Positions 1 to 9,090 of a DNA stretch of 64,000 bases are shown here, in pieces. The DNA lies in NCBI GenBank assembly GCA_902556425.1, contig CACDWG010000008.1, forward strand, positions 1 through 64,000, read 5' to 3'. Both the position numbers and the translations under genes were made by a program. Below the pieces are notes generated by a model. That model was not told the DNA's origin and did not search any database. It saw only the letters and a list, made by a program, of their open reading frames with translations. Position 1 is the stretch's first letter, and the number at the start of each line of letters is the position of its first letter. This DNA is from UBA4421 sp002704225 (GTDB lineage: Bacteria; Pseudomonadota; Gammaproteobacteria; Pseudomonadales; Azotimanducaceae).

Positions 1-1866
1 CGCCGACTGTTTTGCCTTCGCGTGCACCAATAGAATGGATAACGCCGCTGGCGTCATCCCCGGTATGCTTGCCGCTCTGGCCAAAGAATCAGGCTTGTGA
101 TGGTCTAGCTTTTGCCGCAATTCGTTGGACAAGCCATCGATCTGCATAAAATTCAGTTCGGCCGGAATGCGCAAGCCTTCGTGGCGACGTATTTTTTCGA
201 TTTCGTCGTCCTGTCGTTTGATATAGCCCGCGTATTTCGTCTCTATTTCAAATTGCTCTAGCGCTTTAAATTCCACGCCCTGACCAACTTCCATGCCTAA
301 GGCTCGCGCCACATCTGCCGCACCGATCTCAGGTCGTCGCAAACACTCTTCGAGAGTCGTTTCGCGACGTAAATCTAAGCCCAGCGCTTTTGCTAAGTCA
401 CTGTCTGGAAACACCTGATCTTTTTTCAACTGCTTGGCTGTTTCCGCCAAAGTTCGCATTTTGGCGTCGTAGGCCATTTGTCGCTCTGGACTGATCAAAC
501 CCAGCGCCAATCCGACGGGCATCAGGCGCTGGTCAGCATTGTCCTGACGCAGCCGAAGTCGGAACTCTGCGCGACTGGTAAACATTCGGTAAGGCTCTGT
601 GGTACCCAGGTGAATCAAATCATCGACCATAACACCGATATAGGCTTCGTCCCGACGCGGTTCCCAGGCTTGTTTGCCCTGGGCTTTACAGGCGGCATTG
701 ATTCCCGCCAGCAGGCCTTGTGCACCAGCTTCCTCATATCCGGTGGTGCCATTGATTTGTCCTGCGAAAAACAACCCCTCCATCGCGGTAGTTTCTAAGG
801 TGTGATTCAAGTCTCGTGGGTCAAAGTAATCGTATTCGATGGCGTAACCGGGCCGAGAAATGTGTGCGTTCTCAAAGCCCAGCATCGAGCGAATGAATTG
901 CATCTGAACTGAAAAAGGCAGGCTCGTAGAAACGCCATTGGGATAAAGCTCCGTGGTATTGAGGCCTTCAGGTTCTATGAAAATCTGGTGACTGGGTTTA
1001 TCGGCAAAGCGAACGACTTTGTCCTCGATACTCGGACAGTACCGCGGGCCGACCCCTTCAATGTTACCGCTGTACATGGCACTTTTTTCAAGGTTTTCAC
1101 GGATAATCTGGTGAGTGCGCTCGTTGGTATAGGTGATATGACAATGCACCTGTGTCGGGTGATCTTCTCGACGACTCATTTGAGACATCACCGGGCGAGG
1201 ATCGTCTCCGGGTTGATATTCCAATTGAGAGTAATCTACGGTGCGTCCATCAATGCGGGGTGGTGTGCCTGTTTTGAGGCGTCCAACCCGAAATGGCAGG
1301 GCCCTGAGTCGCTCGGCCAAGGCATTCGCGGGAGCATCGCCGGCCCTCCCTCCGGGGTGCTGTTCGTGCCCTATGTGGATTTTTCCACCCAAAAACGTTC
1401 CGGTGGTCAGCACCACACTGGTCGCTCTAAAGATCAAACCCATCTGGGTTTCACAACCGACCACTTTGTCGCCTTCGACCACTAAGTCCACAACAGATTG
1501 CTGGAACAGACACAAGTTAGGTTGATGTTCTAAAATGTCCCGAACAGCATTTTTATATAGTGCTCTGTCCGCTTGCGCCCTAGTCGCTCGAACCGCCGGG
1601 CCCTTGCTGGCATTGAGCACACGGAAATGAATGCCGGCTTGGTCCGTGGCACGCCCCATCACGCCATCCAACGCATCGATCTCTGCAACAAGATGACTCT
1701 TGCCGATACCGCCAATTGCGGGATTGCAGGACATTTGTCCGATGGTTTCGATGTTCTGGGTCAGTAGCAACGTTTTGGCGCCCATCCGGGCCGAGGCGGC
1801 AGCGGCTTCGGTACCCGCGTGTCCACCACCAATCACAATGACATCGAATTTGTCAGGAAAATCCAT
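1..1866 (-). CDS. mnmG: tRNA uridine-5-carboxymethylaminomethyl synthesis enzyme MnmG (GidA), 3' end cut by window
   Basis: FAD-dependent partner of MnmE; together they install the cmnm5 group on U34 of certain tRNAs. I read the frame from the ATG at 1866 to position 1 and found no stop, giving 622 codons. The N-terminus carries the FAD dinucleotide-binding pattern VIGGGHAGTEAA. The last visible residues (GMTPAALSILLVHARKAKQSA region) match the family C-terminus, so only the stop or a few residues lie outside. E. coli MnmG is about 629 residues. It is the last visible gene of the leftward rpmH-to-mnmG block. In relatives rsmG, parA and parB follow, which would place parAB just off the left edge (inference). 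Confidence 0.96.
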   Translation of the reverse strand, partial: MDFPDKFDVIVIGGGHAGTEAAAASARMGAKTLLLTQNIETIGQMSCNPAIGGIGKSHLVAEIDALDGVMGRATDQAGIHFRVLNASKGPAVRATRAQADRALYKNAVRDILEHQPNLCLFQQSVVDLVVEGDKVVGCETQMGLIFRATSVVLTTGTFLGGKIHIGHEQHPGGRAGDAPANALAERLRALPFRVGRLKTGTPPRIDGRTVDYSQLEYQPGDDPRPVMSQMSRREDHPTQVHCHITYTNERTHQIIRENLEKSAMYSGNIEGVGPRYCPSIEDKVVRFADKPSHQIFIEPEGLNTTELYPNGVSTSLPFSVQMQFIRSMLGFENAHISRPGYAIEYDYFDPRDLNHTLETTAMEGLFFAGQINGTTGYEEAGAQGLLAGINAACKAQGKQAWEPRRDEAYIGVMVDDLIHLGTTEPYRMFTSRAEFRLRLRQDNADQRLMPVGLALGLISPERQMAYDAKMRTLAETAKQLKKDQVFPDSDLAKALGLDLRRETTLEECLRRPEIGAADVARALGMEVGQGVEFKALEQFEIETKYAGYIKRQDDEIEKIRRHEGLRIPAELNFMQIDGLSNELRQKLDHHKPDSLARAASIPGMTPAALSILLVHAKAKQSA

Positions 1867-1947
1867 AAGGTTCCCCGGGCTATAATTTGGGCGCGCTAGT
1901 ATAGAGAGATCAAATGGGAAAAACAGACGCGTTCCCAACAATATAAA

Positions 1948-1965
1948 CCGGGAGACTTCCCGTTG
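1948..1965. terminator. Hairpin between mnmE and mnmG
   Basis: A CGGGA-AGTC-TCCCG hairpin, read on the minus strand, lies just after the mnmE stop and is followed by a short T-rich segment. It could be a weak or partial terminator or a processing site within the leftward operon. The remaining ~80 bases before mnmG include TATA-like hexamers, so mnmG may also have its own promoter. Weak evidence. Confidence 0.35.
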
Positions 1966-1971
1966 TCGGAT

Positions 1972-3357
1972 CTATTTACCGATACAGAAAGTCGAAAAAA
2001 TTTCCCCTAACAGATCGTCCGGCGTCAGTGTCCCCACAATTTCGCCCAAGGTTTGATGGGCAAGCAGACAGTCTTCTGCAACCAATTCAGGACCGTCTTT
2101 CCGACTCAAGCTGGCTTGTGCGTCTTTGAGTCTTTCGCAAGTTTTTTGCAGGGATTGCACATGACGTGCCCTCGCAGAGAATCCCGCATATTCGCCACCA
2201 GTACCTCCCGCCTTGGCCAATGCTGCTGCAAAGGCTTTCAAACCATCTCCTTCTTTGGCCGAAACCAAGGAAACGCGATGCCTTATCGCCTGATCGACCA
2301 CCGGTACACCCAGATCGATTTTGTTAATGACCAGGTGCAAGTCTTCTGCTGCCACCGTAGTGCCAAGACCGCCAAGATTATCTAACGCTTGCAGCAAAAA
2401 GTCTTGAGATACCGCGTCGGAACCAGAGGAAAGCAACGTGCTCGCTGACATGACCACGGCAACATAATCTGCATTCGTTATCTGCTCACGAGCTCTCTCG
2501 ACACCAATACGTTCAACGGCATCGTCGCTGTCTCTGAGCCCAGCAGTATCCACCAAACGCAGCGGAACACCATCTATGACGACGTCGACTTTGAGCAAAT
2601 CACGCGTGGTGCCCGGTATCTCAGTGACGATAGCCGCGTCCTCTCCGGATAGTGCATTGAGCAAACTGGATTTACCGACATTAGGTTCACCAACTAAGGC
2701 AACGGTCATACCTTGACTGAGTTTGCGGCCTTGTTCCGCCTGCGCAAGCAATGTCTTTGTATCGTCGATAAGCATGGCCAGAGTTTGTGCAACCTCTGCT
2801 TGTTCCAATATTTCGATATCTTCATCAGGAAAATCAATCGCCGCCTCAATCTCTACCCGCATGCGCTTCAAACGGTTGGCAAGCGCGGTTACCTTTTCTG
2901 AAAAGACGCCCTGAAAAGACGACAAGGCTGCTTTGGCGGCGGCAGAGGATTTCGCGGCAATCAAATCCGCTATCGCTTCGGCCTGAACCAAATCCAGCTT
3001 GCCGTTGAGAAAGGCTCGTTCGCTGAATTCTCCCGGTCGAGCCAGCCGGGCCCCTCGCTCACACAGAGTATTCAACAGGGTTTGCTGAACAACCGGCCCG
3101 CCGTGACCCTGCAGTTCTACAATATCCTCGCCGGTAAAGGAGTTCGGACCCGGAAACCAGATAACGATACCGTCATCTAAAATCTCGTCTTTCGCTGTGA
3201 AGCGACTGTAATGCGCTCTGCGCGGTTTGAGCTCTACTGTCACTAGAGATTGAGCGAGCTCTTTGGCTGACGGTCCTGATAAACGGATGACCCCGACGCC
3301 ACCTTCTCCTGGCGGCGTTGCAATTGCGCAAATTAAGTCTGTATCCGTTGCGGCCAT
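1972..3357 (-). CDS. mnmE: tRNA modification GTPase MnmE (TrmE)
   Basis: GTPase that works with MnmG to modify the wobble uridine of tRNAs. The 461-residue protein is the normal length. The N-terminal formyl-THF-binding domain starts with the typical IATPPGEGGVGVIRLSGPSA. The G domain has the P-loop GEPNVGKS at residues 223-230 and DTAGLRDSDD at 270-279. An NKID motif follows. The protein ends in the family signature CIGK, whose cysteine is catalytic. It lies 31 bases downstream of yidC on the same strand. Product and start are well supported. Confidence 0.97.
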   Translation of the reverse strand: MAATDTDLICAIATPPGEGGVGVIRLSGPSAKELAQSLVTVELKPRRAHYSRFTAKDEILDDGIVIWFPGPNSFTGEDIVELQGHGGPVVQQTLLNTLCERGARLARPGEFSERAFLNGKLDLVQAEAIADLIAAKSSAAAKAALSSFQGVFSEKVTALANRLKRMRVEIEAAIDFPDEDIEILEQAEVAQTLAMLIDDTKTLLAQAEQGRKLSQGMTVALVGEPNVGKSSLLNALSGEDAAIVTEIPGTTRDLLKVDVVIDGVPLRLVDTAGLRDSDDAVERIGVERAREQITNADYVAVVMSASTLLSSGSDAVSQDFLLQALDNLGGLGTTVAAEDLHLVINKIDLGVPVVDQAIRHRVSLVSAKEGDGLKAFAAALAKAGGTGGEYAGFSARARHVQSLQKTCERLKDAQASLSRKDGPELVAEDCLLAHQTLGEIVGTLTPDDLLGEIFSTFCIGK

Positions 3358-3388
3358 TCTTTTGGGTATGTCCGTTTAAGTTGGCAGA

Positions 3389-5086
3389 CTACTTCGTTCT
3401 GGCAGCCTGTTCTCTCTCTACTTTTCGATAGACATAGGTCTGTTGCGCCAGTGACAGCAGGTTGTTGACCAACCAGTACAAAACTAGGCCAGCCGGGAAA
3501 AATAAGAACAGTACGGTGAACATGATGGGCATCAGCTTCATAATACGCACCTGCATTGGATCCCCAACCTGAGGGTTCAGGGCCTGCATCAAGTAGGTAC
3601 TGGCACCCATTAACAGCGGTAAAATGAAATAAGGGTCCATAGCCGCTAAGTCATTAATCCAGAAAATAAATGGCGCCTGACGCAGTTCGACGGATTCCAG
3701 GAGCACCCAGTAGAGGGCTAGAAATACCGGCATTGGCAGCAACATGGGTAAACAACTGCCCAGTGGATTCGCTCCTTCCTTTTGATAGAGAGCCATCATT
3801 TCTTTGGAAAGTTTTTCTCTGTCGTTTGAGTAACGTTCTTGCAGGCGTTTCATCGCTGGTGCTACCCGACGCATATTCGCCATGGACCGATATCCCTTGG
3901 CCGAAAATCCTGCCAACAATGCCTTGACTGAGAACGTAAGCAAGATAATGGCCACGCCCCAATTACCGACGATGCCATGGAAAAACGTCAACGCTTTAAA
4001 CAGCGGTATGGCGATCCACCACAGAAAACCGTAGTCCACGGTCAGATTGAGATGAGGAGAAATGTCTTCAAGCACCACTTGGTCCTTGGGACCCGCGTAG
4101 AACCGAGCGGTCCAGGTACCTTTCTCGCCACTGCTGATGGTTTGATTCTGGCCAGTGAATCCGAACAGGTAGTAGCCGTCCGATGTTTTGCGGGCGTGAT
4201 ACGAGGTTGCCTGGTTCTCTGGAGCGACCCACGCCGTTAGAAAATAGTGCTGTAAAAATGCCACCCAACCACCCGTAGTGGTTGCCTCAAAGCTGCCTTC
4301 ATCTATGTCGTCGAAGTCGATTTTTTCGTAGTTGTTTTCTTCCGTAGTCAGCGCACCGCCCAAGTAGGGGGAGGGGGCTAACGGCACCGTTTCATCTGTT
4401 GAAGGAGGTAGGCGATCACGCTTAATTTGGGAAAGCATGCGCATGGTCTTAGGCTGTTGGTCCAAATTCGTCACGTCGTAGCGCACATCGATCAAATGAC
4501 TGTCCGCCTCAAACACAAACGTCTTCGTTACTTTGGCACCGTCAGCGGTGGTCTGAAGCGCGATCTCGCCACCATCGTTGAAGCGCACATTTGAACTGGA
4601 CGCTGAGTAGAGCGGTCGCTCTCCTGATCGATCAATGCCATCCGCACCAATCAACGCACTCTGCGCTATGTAGGTGCGAGTGGCGCTCTTATCCATCAGC
4701 AGAAACGGGGTATCGGGTTCTTCCAACGTTACCGGATAGGTGGGCAACTGTACTCGGACAATGTCACCACCCTTGAGGTCAATCCAAACCAAAAGCGCAG
4801 GAGTTTCGACTTTGACCAATCGGCTCGACATGTCGACGGGTTGGCTACCAACAAACGTATCAGCCTCGGTTGGAGCAGGTATATCCGTATCACCAGGAGC
4901 AAACTCATCCACCTTTACAACAGCAGGTGTCGTGAACGGTTCTTCCTGAGCCATTAATGGCGCTTCACTATAAACCGTTGGAACCTTTGCGGCCGCCATG
5001 TCGTCATTCCACGCCAATATCAGCAAATAAGCTGTGGCAGCCATACCAATCAGAAGGACGACCCTTTGAATTTCTGGAGGTAACAT
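3389..5086 (-). CDS. yidC: Membrane protein insertase YidC
   Basis: Inner-membrane insertase that works with the Sec translocon or alone, and helps insert respiratory-chain subunits. The 565 residues fit the long Gram-negative form: an N-terminal membrane anchor (about residues 8-26), a large periplasmic domain (~30-340), and a C-terminal bundle of five membrane segments starting near WWIAIPLFKALTFFHG. The cytoplasmic hairpin between the first two conserved segments (RRVAPAMKRLQERYSND) is present. I start at the ATG at 5086; a TTG one codon upstream at 5089 is also possible. It follows yidD closely and precedes mnmE. Confidence 0.96.
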   Translation of the reverse strand: MLPPEIQRVVLLIGMAATAYLLILAWNDDMAAAKVPTVYSEAPLMAQEEPFTTPAVVKVDEFAPGDTDIPAPTEADTFVGSQPVDMSSRLVKVETPALLVWIDLKGGDIVRVQLPTYPVTLEEPDTPFLLMDKSATRTYIAQSALIGADGIDRSGERPLYSASSSNVRFNDGGEIALQTTADGAKVTKTFVFEADSHLIDVRYDVTNLDQQPKTMRMLSQIKRDRLPPSTDETVPLAPSPYLGGALTTEENNYEKIDFDDIDEGSFEATTTGGWVAFLQHYFLTAWVAPENQATSYHARKTSDGYYLFGFTGQNQTISSGEKGTWTARFYAGPKDQVVLEDISPHLNLTVDYGFLWWIAIPLFKALTFFHGIVGNWGVAIILLTFSVKALLAGFSAKGYRSMANMRRVAPAMKRLQERYSNDREKLSKEMMALYQKEGANPLGSCLPMLLPMPVFLALYWVLLESVELRQAPFIFWINDLAAMDPYFILPLLMGASTYLMQALNPQVGDPMQVRIMKLMPIMFTVLFLFFPAGLVLYWLVNNLLSLAQQTYVYRKVEREQAARTK

Positions 5087-5101
5087 CAACTGGTTTCCTA
5101 A

Positions 5102-5449
5102 CTAAGGTTTGTTGCTTGCCCGTGAAGGCGTATCAGTTTGCGGCTTAGGTACTAGATCTACGCCGCCATCACTCAAAGGATGGCATCTGCCAATTCGTTT
5201 AACACTCAACCACAGCCCTTGAGCGAGTCCATGCTCCTTAAGTGCTTGTCGAGCATATTCCGAACAGGTTGGCTGAAATCGGCAACGCGGCCGAGTGAAG
5301 GGGCTAATCATAAGCTGATATCCTCTCACGAGCATCAACAAACAGATCACAATTGAGCGGCCTATTACCTCTGCCAGCCGTTCGATGCTTGATGAGAGAG
5401 CCGTTACGTAGCGATTGCTGCCGTTACTGTCACGATGCGCATCGGTCAT
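5102..5449 (-). CDS. yidD: Membrane protein insertion efficiency factor YidD
   Basis: Small membrane-associated protein that assists YidC-dependent insertion. The core has the family pattern RGYQLMISP followed by RCRFQPTCSEYA, with its two cysteines, and an HPLSDGGVD tail. At 115 residues it is longer than many YidD proteins because of about 38 residues before the core, including a hydrophobic stretch (VICLLMLV), so a later start is possible. Its ATG overlaps the rnpA stop by four bases (ATGA), indicating translational coupling in the rpmH-rnpA-yidD-yidC-mnmE operon. Confidence 0.93.
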   Translation of the reverse strand: MTDAHRDSNGSNRYVTALSSSIERLAEVIGRSIVICLLMLVRGYQLMISPFTRPRCRFQPTCSEYARQALKEHGLAQGLWLSVKRIGRCHPLSDGGVDLVPKPQTDTPSRASNKP

Positions 5450-5796
5450 CGGTTCTCCCCTGTCGCCAAGCGCTCGAAATTTTGACGCAATAAAGCCACT
5501 AACTCGGCATCCTCTATTGGACCAGTCACATGAACAATGATATCGGCTGACACTAGACGATGTCTGGTCATCCTAAACTCGTCCCTGACAATGCGCTTAA
5601 TGCGATTTCTTCGGACCGCTAGCCGGTTTCCTTTCTTTGGAACGATGACCCCCAATCGCGCACTGTCAGACGTTGATTCGAAAGAACGAATCCGAACGTT
5701 GCCTTTCCTTCGCAAGAAACGGCCCTTGCGAAACACTTCGGTGAATTGCTGCGCGTGCAGTAAGCGCGCGCTGCGGGGGAAAGTAGTGACCGTAAT
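5446..5796 (-). CDS. rnpA: Ribonuclease P protein component (non-standard start codon likely)
   Basis: Protein subunit of RNase P, which trims the 5' leader of tRNA precursors. The basic RNR-type motif RRNRIKRIVRDEFR is present. The first conventional start is a GTG at 5736, but family-conserved sequence lies upstream in the same frame: FPRSARLLHAQQFTEVFRKGR, matching the E. coli FPRELRLLTPSQF... N-terminus. That frame opens right after a stop at 5800-5802 and contains no ATG, GTG or TTG before 5736. Possible starts are ATT at 5796, chosen here (116 residues), or CTG at 5760. The ATT sits 6 bases after the rpmH stop, so coupling to rpmH translation is plausible. Product is certain, start is not. 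Confidence 0.9.
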   Translation of the reverse strand: MTVTTFPRSARLLHAQQFTEVFRKGRFLRRKGNVRIRSFESTSDSARLGVIVPKKGNRLAVRRNRIKRIVRDEFRMTRHRLVSADIIVHVTGPIEDAELVALLRQNFERLATGENR

Positions 5797-5802
5797 GGTC
5801 TA

Positions 5803-5937
5803 TCAGACCGTGAGGCGTTTACGACCCTTGGCGCGTCTGGCGTTCAGTACTTGCCGACCTGCTTTTGTCGCCATACGAGCGCGGAAACCATGCGTACGCT
5901 TACGCTTTAGGTTGCTTGGTTGGAACGTTCTTTTCAT
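5803..5937 (-). CDS. rpmH: 50S ribosomal protein L34
   Basis: 44-residue ribosomal protein of the large subunit. It begins MKRTFQPSNLKRKRTHGFRA and ends KGRKRLTV, the standard L34 pattern, followed by TGA at 5805-5803. It is the first gene of the leftward operon running through rnpA, yidD, yidC and mnmE, and faces dnaA across the putative origin. A strong sigma70-type promoter lies about 90-120 bases upstream (6030-6058, minus strand). Confidence 0.97.
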   Translation of the reverse strand: MKRTFQPSNLKRKRTHGFRARMATKAGRQVLNARRAKGRKRLTV

Positions 5938-6029
5938 TGCCAGACTCGATTTTTAACAGAAGAGGTTTCAGAGCCCTATTTTCCGATCTAAGACAGTCAC
6001 CTGTCTAGTCGGTTTTTCAGGGGCCGCAG

Positions 6030-6058
6030 ATTCTATGAACAGATCTTTAGGCTGTCAA
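6030..6058 (-). promoter_or_regulatory. Sigma70 promoter for the rpmH operon
   Basis: On the minus strand TTGACA (6058-6053) and TAGAAT (6035-6030) are separated by 17 bases. This is a near-consensus promoter. It points to rpmH, with an expected start near 6023 and a leader of about 85 bases. Confidence 0.75.
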
Positions 6059-6228
6059 ACAAATAGATAAATATATAAATAGAAATTTGTTGTTGTTTGT
6101 TAGCAGAGCCGATGTCTGTGGGTAACCGATCGAAACCCAGAGAGACGGTGCTTTACCGTCGATCTGGGACTTGTGCAAAACCTCTTGACGGCGGAGGGAG
6201 GACTTTGGGATAACTGGTAGGATAAAAG

Positions 6229-6237
6229 TTATCCACA
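6229..6237 (+). promoter_or_regulatory. Consensus DnaA box
   Basis: TTATCCACA, an exact match to the DnaA binding consensus. It is immediately followed by a hairpin of 6-bp arms at 6241-6258. It could serve both origin firing and dnaA autoregulation. Confidence 0.8.
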
Positions 6238-6534
6238 GGTTGTGCAGTTTTTTGCACACATCTTATGTTCGGTTGACCGGTGATAAACGAGTCAAATAGT
6301 TTATCTAAGCCGCTGATTTCCCGCAGTTACTAAAATAAAGTAAAAAATTAAGAGGTATTGCATAGCGTAGGGATGAACGCTCGGCATAGAATCTCTTTTG
6401 TTCGATGGTGACAGCATTTTACCAGGTGTGAAGGAGGCAAGGCGCACACACGGGAGCTGAAAATAGGAAGTCTTCAAAGAGAGACGTTCGCACATCAGAA
6501 CGACAACGTAGAACGACAAATCCCATGCGCGGCC

Positions 6535-7887
6535 GTGAAGGCAGCCAAGAGGCAAGAAGAAGTGAACGACGCAATTTGGCAGCAATGCCTTGGTCAACTC
6601 CAGAGCGAGACGAATGGCGATCAATTTGAGACGTATCTGCGTCCATTGCAGGTAGATTTTAGTAAGGGAAGGCTGACGCTATTAGCCCCGAATATCTACG
6701 TTGAAGAGAAAGTACGATCGACTTATCTGACCAGAATCAGCGAGTATTTTGCAGCGTTAAATGAAGGAGGTGATGTACTTCTTTCAGTGGGTGGTATGAG
6801 AGAAGTTCAGCCGTTGCGCGCTGACCCCAAGCAAGGTCTAAAACACGGTGAAAACCTAGTGAGGGCGGCGCACAACCTCAATCGAGAGTTCACCTTTGAC
6901 GCCTTTGTTGAAGGAAAATCTAACGAGCTTGCTAAGGCGGCAGCGTCGCAAGTCGCTGATAACGCAGGGAAAAGCTATAATCCACTGCTCATGTACGGTG
7001 GGGTTGGTCTGGGCAAAACCCACCTGATGCAGGCCGTGGGTAACGAAATTTTGCGCCGAAAACCAGATGCGCGAGTCATGTATCTGCATTCACAGCGGTT
7101 TGTGCAAGATATGGTAAAGGCTTTGCAGACCGGAACAATGCAGGACTTCATGCAATTTTATCGATCCGTGGACGCACTATTGATTGACGATATTCAATTT
7201 TTTGCGAAGAAATTGCGGTCCCAGGAAGAATTCTTTCATCTCTTCAACTCTCTGCTGGAAAAGGGACAGCAGATGATTTTAACAAGCGACAAATACCCGC
7301 GGGAAATAGATGGCCTTGAAGACAGATTGAAATCGCGTTTCGTCTGGGGATTGACGGTAGAAGTGGAAGCACCTGAGCTTGAAACGCGGGTCGCTATTTT
7401 AATGAAGAAAGCGGAAGCCGAAAGAGTACCCTTAGATCAAGAGGTCGCATTCTTTATCGCTGAGCGCATTCGGTCCAATGTCAGAGAGTTAGAGGGCGCG
7501 CTGCGTCGAGTCATCGCAAATGCACGCTTCACTGGCAGTCGAATTTCGATTGATCAAGTTAAGCGGGCATTGAGAGATCTTTTCGCAATACAAGACCGTC
7601 AGATATCAATAGATAATATTCAAAAGACAACGGCTGAGTACTACAACATCAAGATTAGTGATTTGTTGTCTAAGCGGCGAAGTCGAACAATAGCAAGACC
7701 CAGGCAACTTGCCATGGCAATAGCAAAGGAATTGACAAATCATTCGCTCCCGGAGATTGGTGACGCATTTGGCGGCAGAGACCATACAACGGTACTGCAT
7801 GCTTGCAGGAAAATTGCGGAACTGCGCGCTACAAGTGCCGATATATCTGAAGATTATCGAAATTTGTCGCGTTTGCTGAGCGGATAG
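6535..7887 (+). CDS. dnaA: Chromosomal replication initiator protein DnaA
   Basis: AAA+ initiator that binds DnaA boxes and melts the origin. Domain I starts near IWQQCLGQLQ. The AAA+ core has Walker A GGVGLGKT at residues 155-162 and Walker B DDIQFF at 218-223. The C-terminal helix-turn-helix has the DnaA signature GGRDHTTVLHACRKI. The protein is 450 residues, normal length. The annotated start is a GTG at 6535; an in-frame GTG at 6562, preceded by purine-rich AAGAAGAA and leading to MNDAIWQQC, is an equally credible start. First gene of the rightward dnaA-dnaN-recF-gyrB series. Confidence 0.97.
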   Translation: MKAAKRQEEVNDAIWQQCLGQLQSETNGDQFETYLRPLQVDFSKGRLTLLAPNIYVEEKVRSTYLTRISEYFAALNEGGDVLLSVGGMREVQPLRADPKQGLKHGENLVRAAHNLNREFTFDAFVEGKSNELAKAAASQVADNAGKSYNPLLMYGGVGLGKTHLMQAVGNEILRRKPDARVMYLHSQRFVQDMVKALQTGTMQDFMQFYRSVDALLIDDIQFFAKKLRSQEEFFHLFNSLLEKGQQMILTSDKYPREIDGLEDRLKSRFVWGLTVEVEAPELETRVAILMKKAEAERVPLDQEVAFFIAERIRSNVRELEGALRRVIANARFTGSRISIDQVKRALRDLFAIQDRQISIDNIQKTTAEYYNIKISDLLSKRRSRTIARPRQLAMAIAKELTNHSLPEIGDAFGGRDHTTVLHACRKIAELRATSADISEDYRNLSRLLSG

Positions 7888-7976
7888 TTGATTGGTTTGA
7901 ACATGACGTGTGTCTTTCCTCGTCTCTTGATTGGGTTCGATAGGGGTTAGGGGGCAGCAAAGAAGGTTGAAAAGAA

Positions 7977-9083
7977 ATGAAATTTACGATTCCAAGAGAG
8001 GCTTTGTTGAAGCCGTTACAACTCGTAACCGGTGTTGTAGAAAGGCGTCAAACCCTTCCTGTATTGGCGAACCTACTGGTTCAAGCTGACGAAAACGGTC
8101 TGTCTTTGACGGGCACCGATTTAGAAGTCGAAATGATTGCAAGCTGCGCCGTTCCGATAGAGCAGCATGGCGAGGTGACAATTCCTGCACGCAAGTTAGC
8201 TGACATTTGGCGTGCACTGCCAGACGGTGCAGATGTTTCAGTTGCGGTGGAAGGGGAGCGCGCGGTCATTCGAAGTGGCCGAAGCCGATTTACACTCGCC
8301 ACCTTGCCCGCCGTTGATTTTCCCAAGGTAGAGAGTGCGGATTCGGACGTTGTTGTTTCGCTACCACAAAATCAAATTGGGCAGTTAATTGATCAGGTAA
8401 GCTTCGCGATGGCTCAACAGGACGTTAGAGTCTTTTTGAACGGCATGCTTTTGGAGATTGGCGAGAAAACCATTCGTGCGGTGGCTACGGACGGCCATCG
8501 ACTGGCCATGGCGACGAAGCCTTGTCAGTCAAACGCGGGACCAGGAACGGTGAAGCAGGCGATCGTGCCGCGCAAAGCGGTGATTGAAATGGGTCGTTTG
8601 CTTGATGAAGAAAATGAGAATCTCTCAATTCAGCTTGGCAGTAACCACCTTAAAGTGACGAAGGGCGATGTCACGCTGACAACCAAACTTGTCGATGGCC
8701 AGTTTCCCGACTATGAGAAAGTCGTGCCCAAGGATATATCACGGGTGCTCAGTGGCGATACGGATACGCTCAAGCAAGGTTTCCTGCGTGCGTCGATTCT
8801 TTCGAACGAAAAATACAGGGGTGTGCGCCTCACGATAACGCCTGAATCGCTAACCATTCAAGCAAACAACCCAGAGCAGGAAGAAGCGGAAGAGACGGTG
8901 CCAGTCCAATTTTCAGGCGATCAGCTGGAAATAGGGTTCAATGTCAGCTATCTGCTAGACGTGTTGTCGGTGTTAAACAGCGATCAGGTTCAGATGAGCG
9001 TAAGTGATGCCAACAGCTCGGCTTTACTCGAGGCGCCGGAAAACAGCGATGCGGTCTACGTCGTTATGCCGATGAGGCTGTAG
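7977..9083 (+). CDS. dnaN: DNA polymerase III sliding clamp, beta subunit
   Basis: Ring-shaped processivity clamp of the replicative polymerase. The protein is 368 residues, the usual length, with three repeated clamp domains. It begins MKFTIPREALLKPLQLVTG and ends in the characteristic YVVMPMRL. It lies 89 bases after dnaA and 7 bases before recF. The start is an ATG. Confidence 0.98.
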   Translation: MKFTIPREALLKPLQLVTGVVERRQTLPVLANLLVQADENGLSLTGTDLEVEMIASCAVPIEQHGEVTIPARKLADIWRALPDGADVSVAVEGERAVIRSGRSRFTLATLPAVDFPKVESADSDVVVSLPQNQIGQLIDQVSFAMAQQDVRVFLNGMLLEIGEKTIRAVATDGHRLAMATKPCQSNAGPGTVKQAIVPRKAVIEMGRLLDEENENLSIQLGSNHLKVTKGDVTLTTKLVDGQFPDYEKVVPKDISRVLSGDTDTLKQGFLRASILSNEKYRGVRLTITPESLTIQANNPEQEEAEETVPVQFSGDQLEIGFNVSYLLDVLSVLNSDQVQMSVSDANSSALLEAPENSDAVYVVMPMRL

Positions 9084-9090
9084 CTGAGAT

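Larger units (their letters stand above)
5938..6534. other. Probable oriC: rpmH-dnaA intergenic region
   Basis: 597 bases without a gene, between the divergent rpmH and dnaA genes. It holds one perfect DnaA box TTATCCACA at 6229-6237 and a one-mismatch box on the minus strand at 6117-6125 (TTACCCACA). A strongly AT-rich stretch lies at about 6057-6102 and could be the unwinding element. A perfect TGTGCA-GTTTTT-TGCACA hairpin lies at 6241-6258. Placement between rpmH and dnaA is the classical site in Pseudomonas-like bacteria. A cumulative GC-skew change at this point would confirm it; I did not compute one. Confidence 0.75.

Noticed and set aside
988..1485. 165-residue open frame on the plus strand
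   Set aside because: It is antisense to mnmG, whose full frame I read without a stop; the translation resembles no family.
6206..6228. Additional DnaA boxes (TTATCCCAA, TTATCCTAC on the minus strand)
   Set aside because: Two or more mismatches to the consensus; too weak to call individually.
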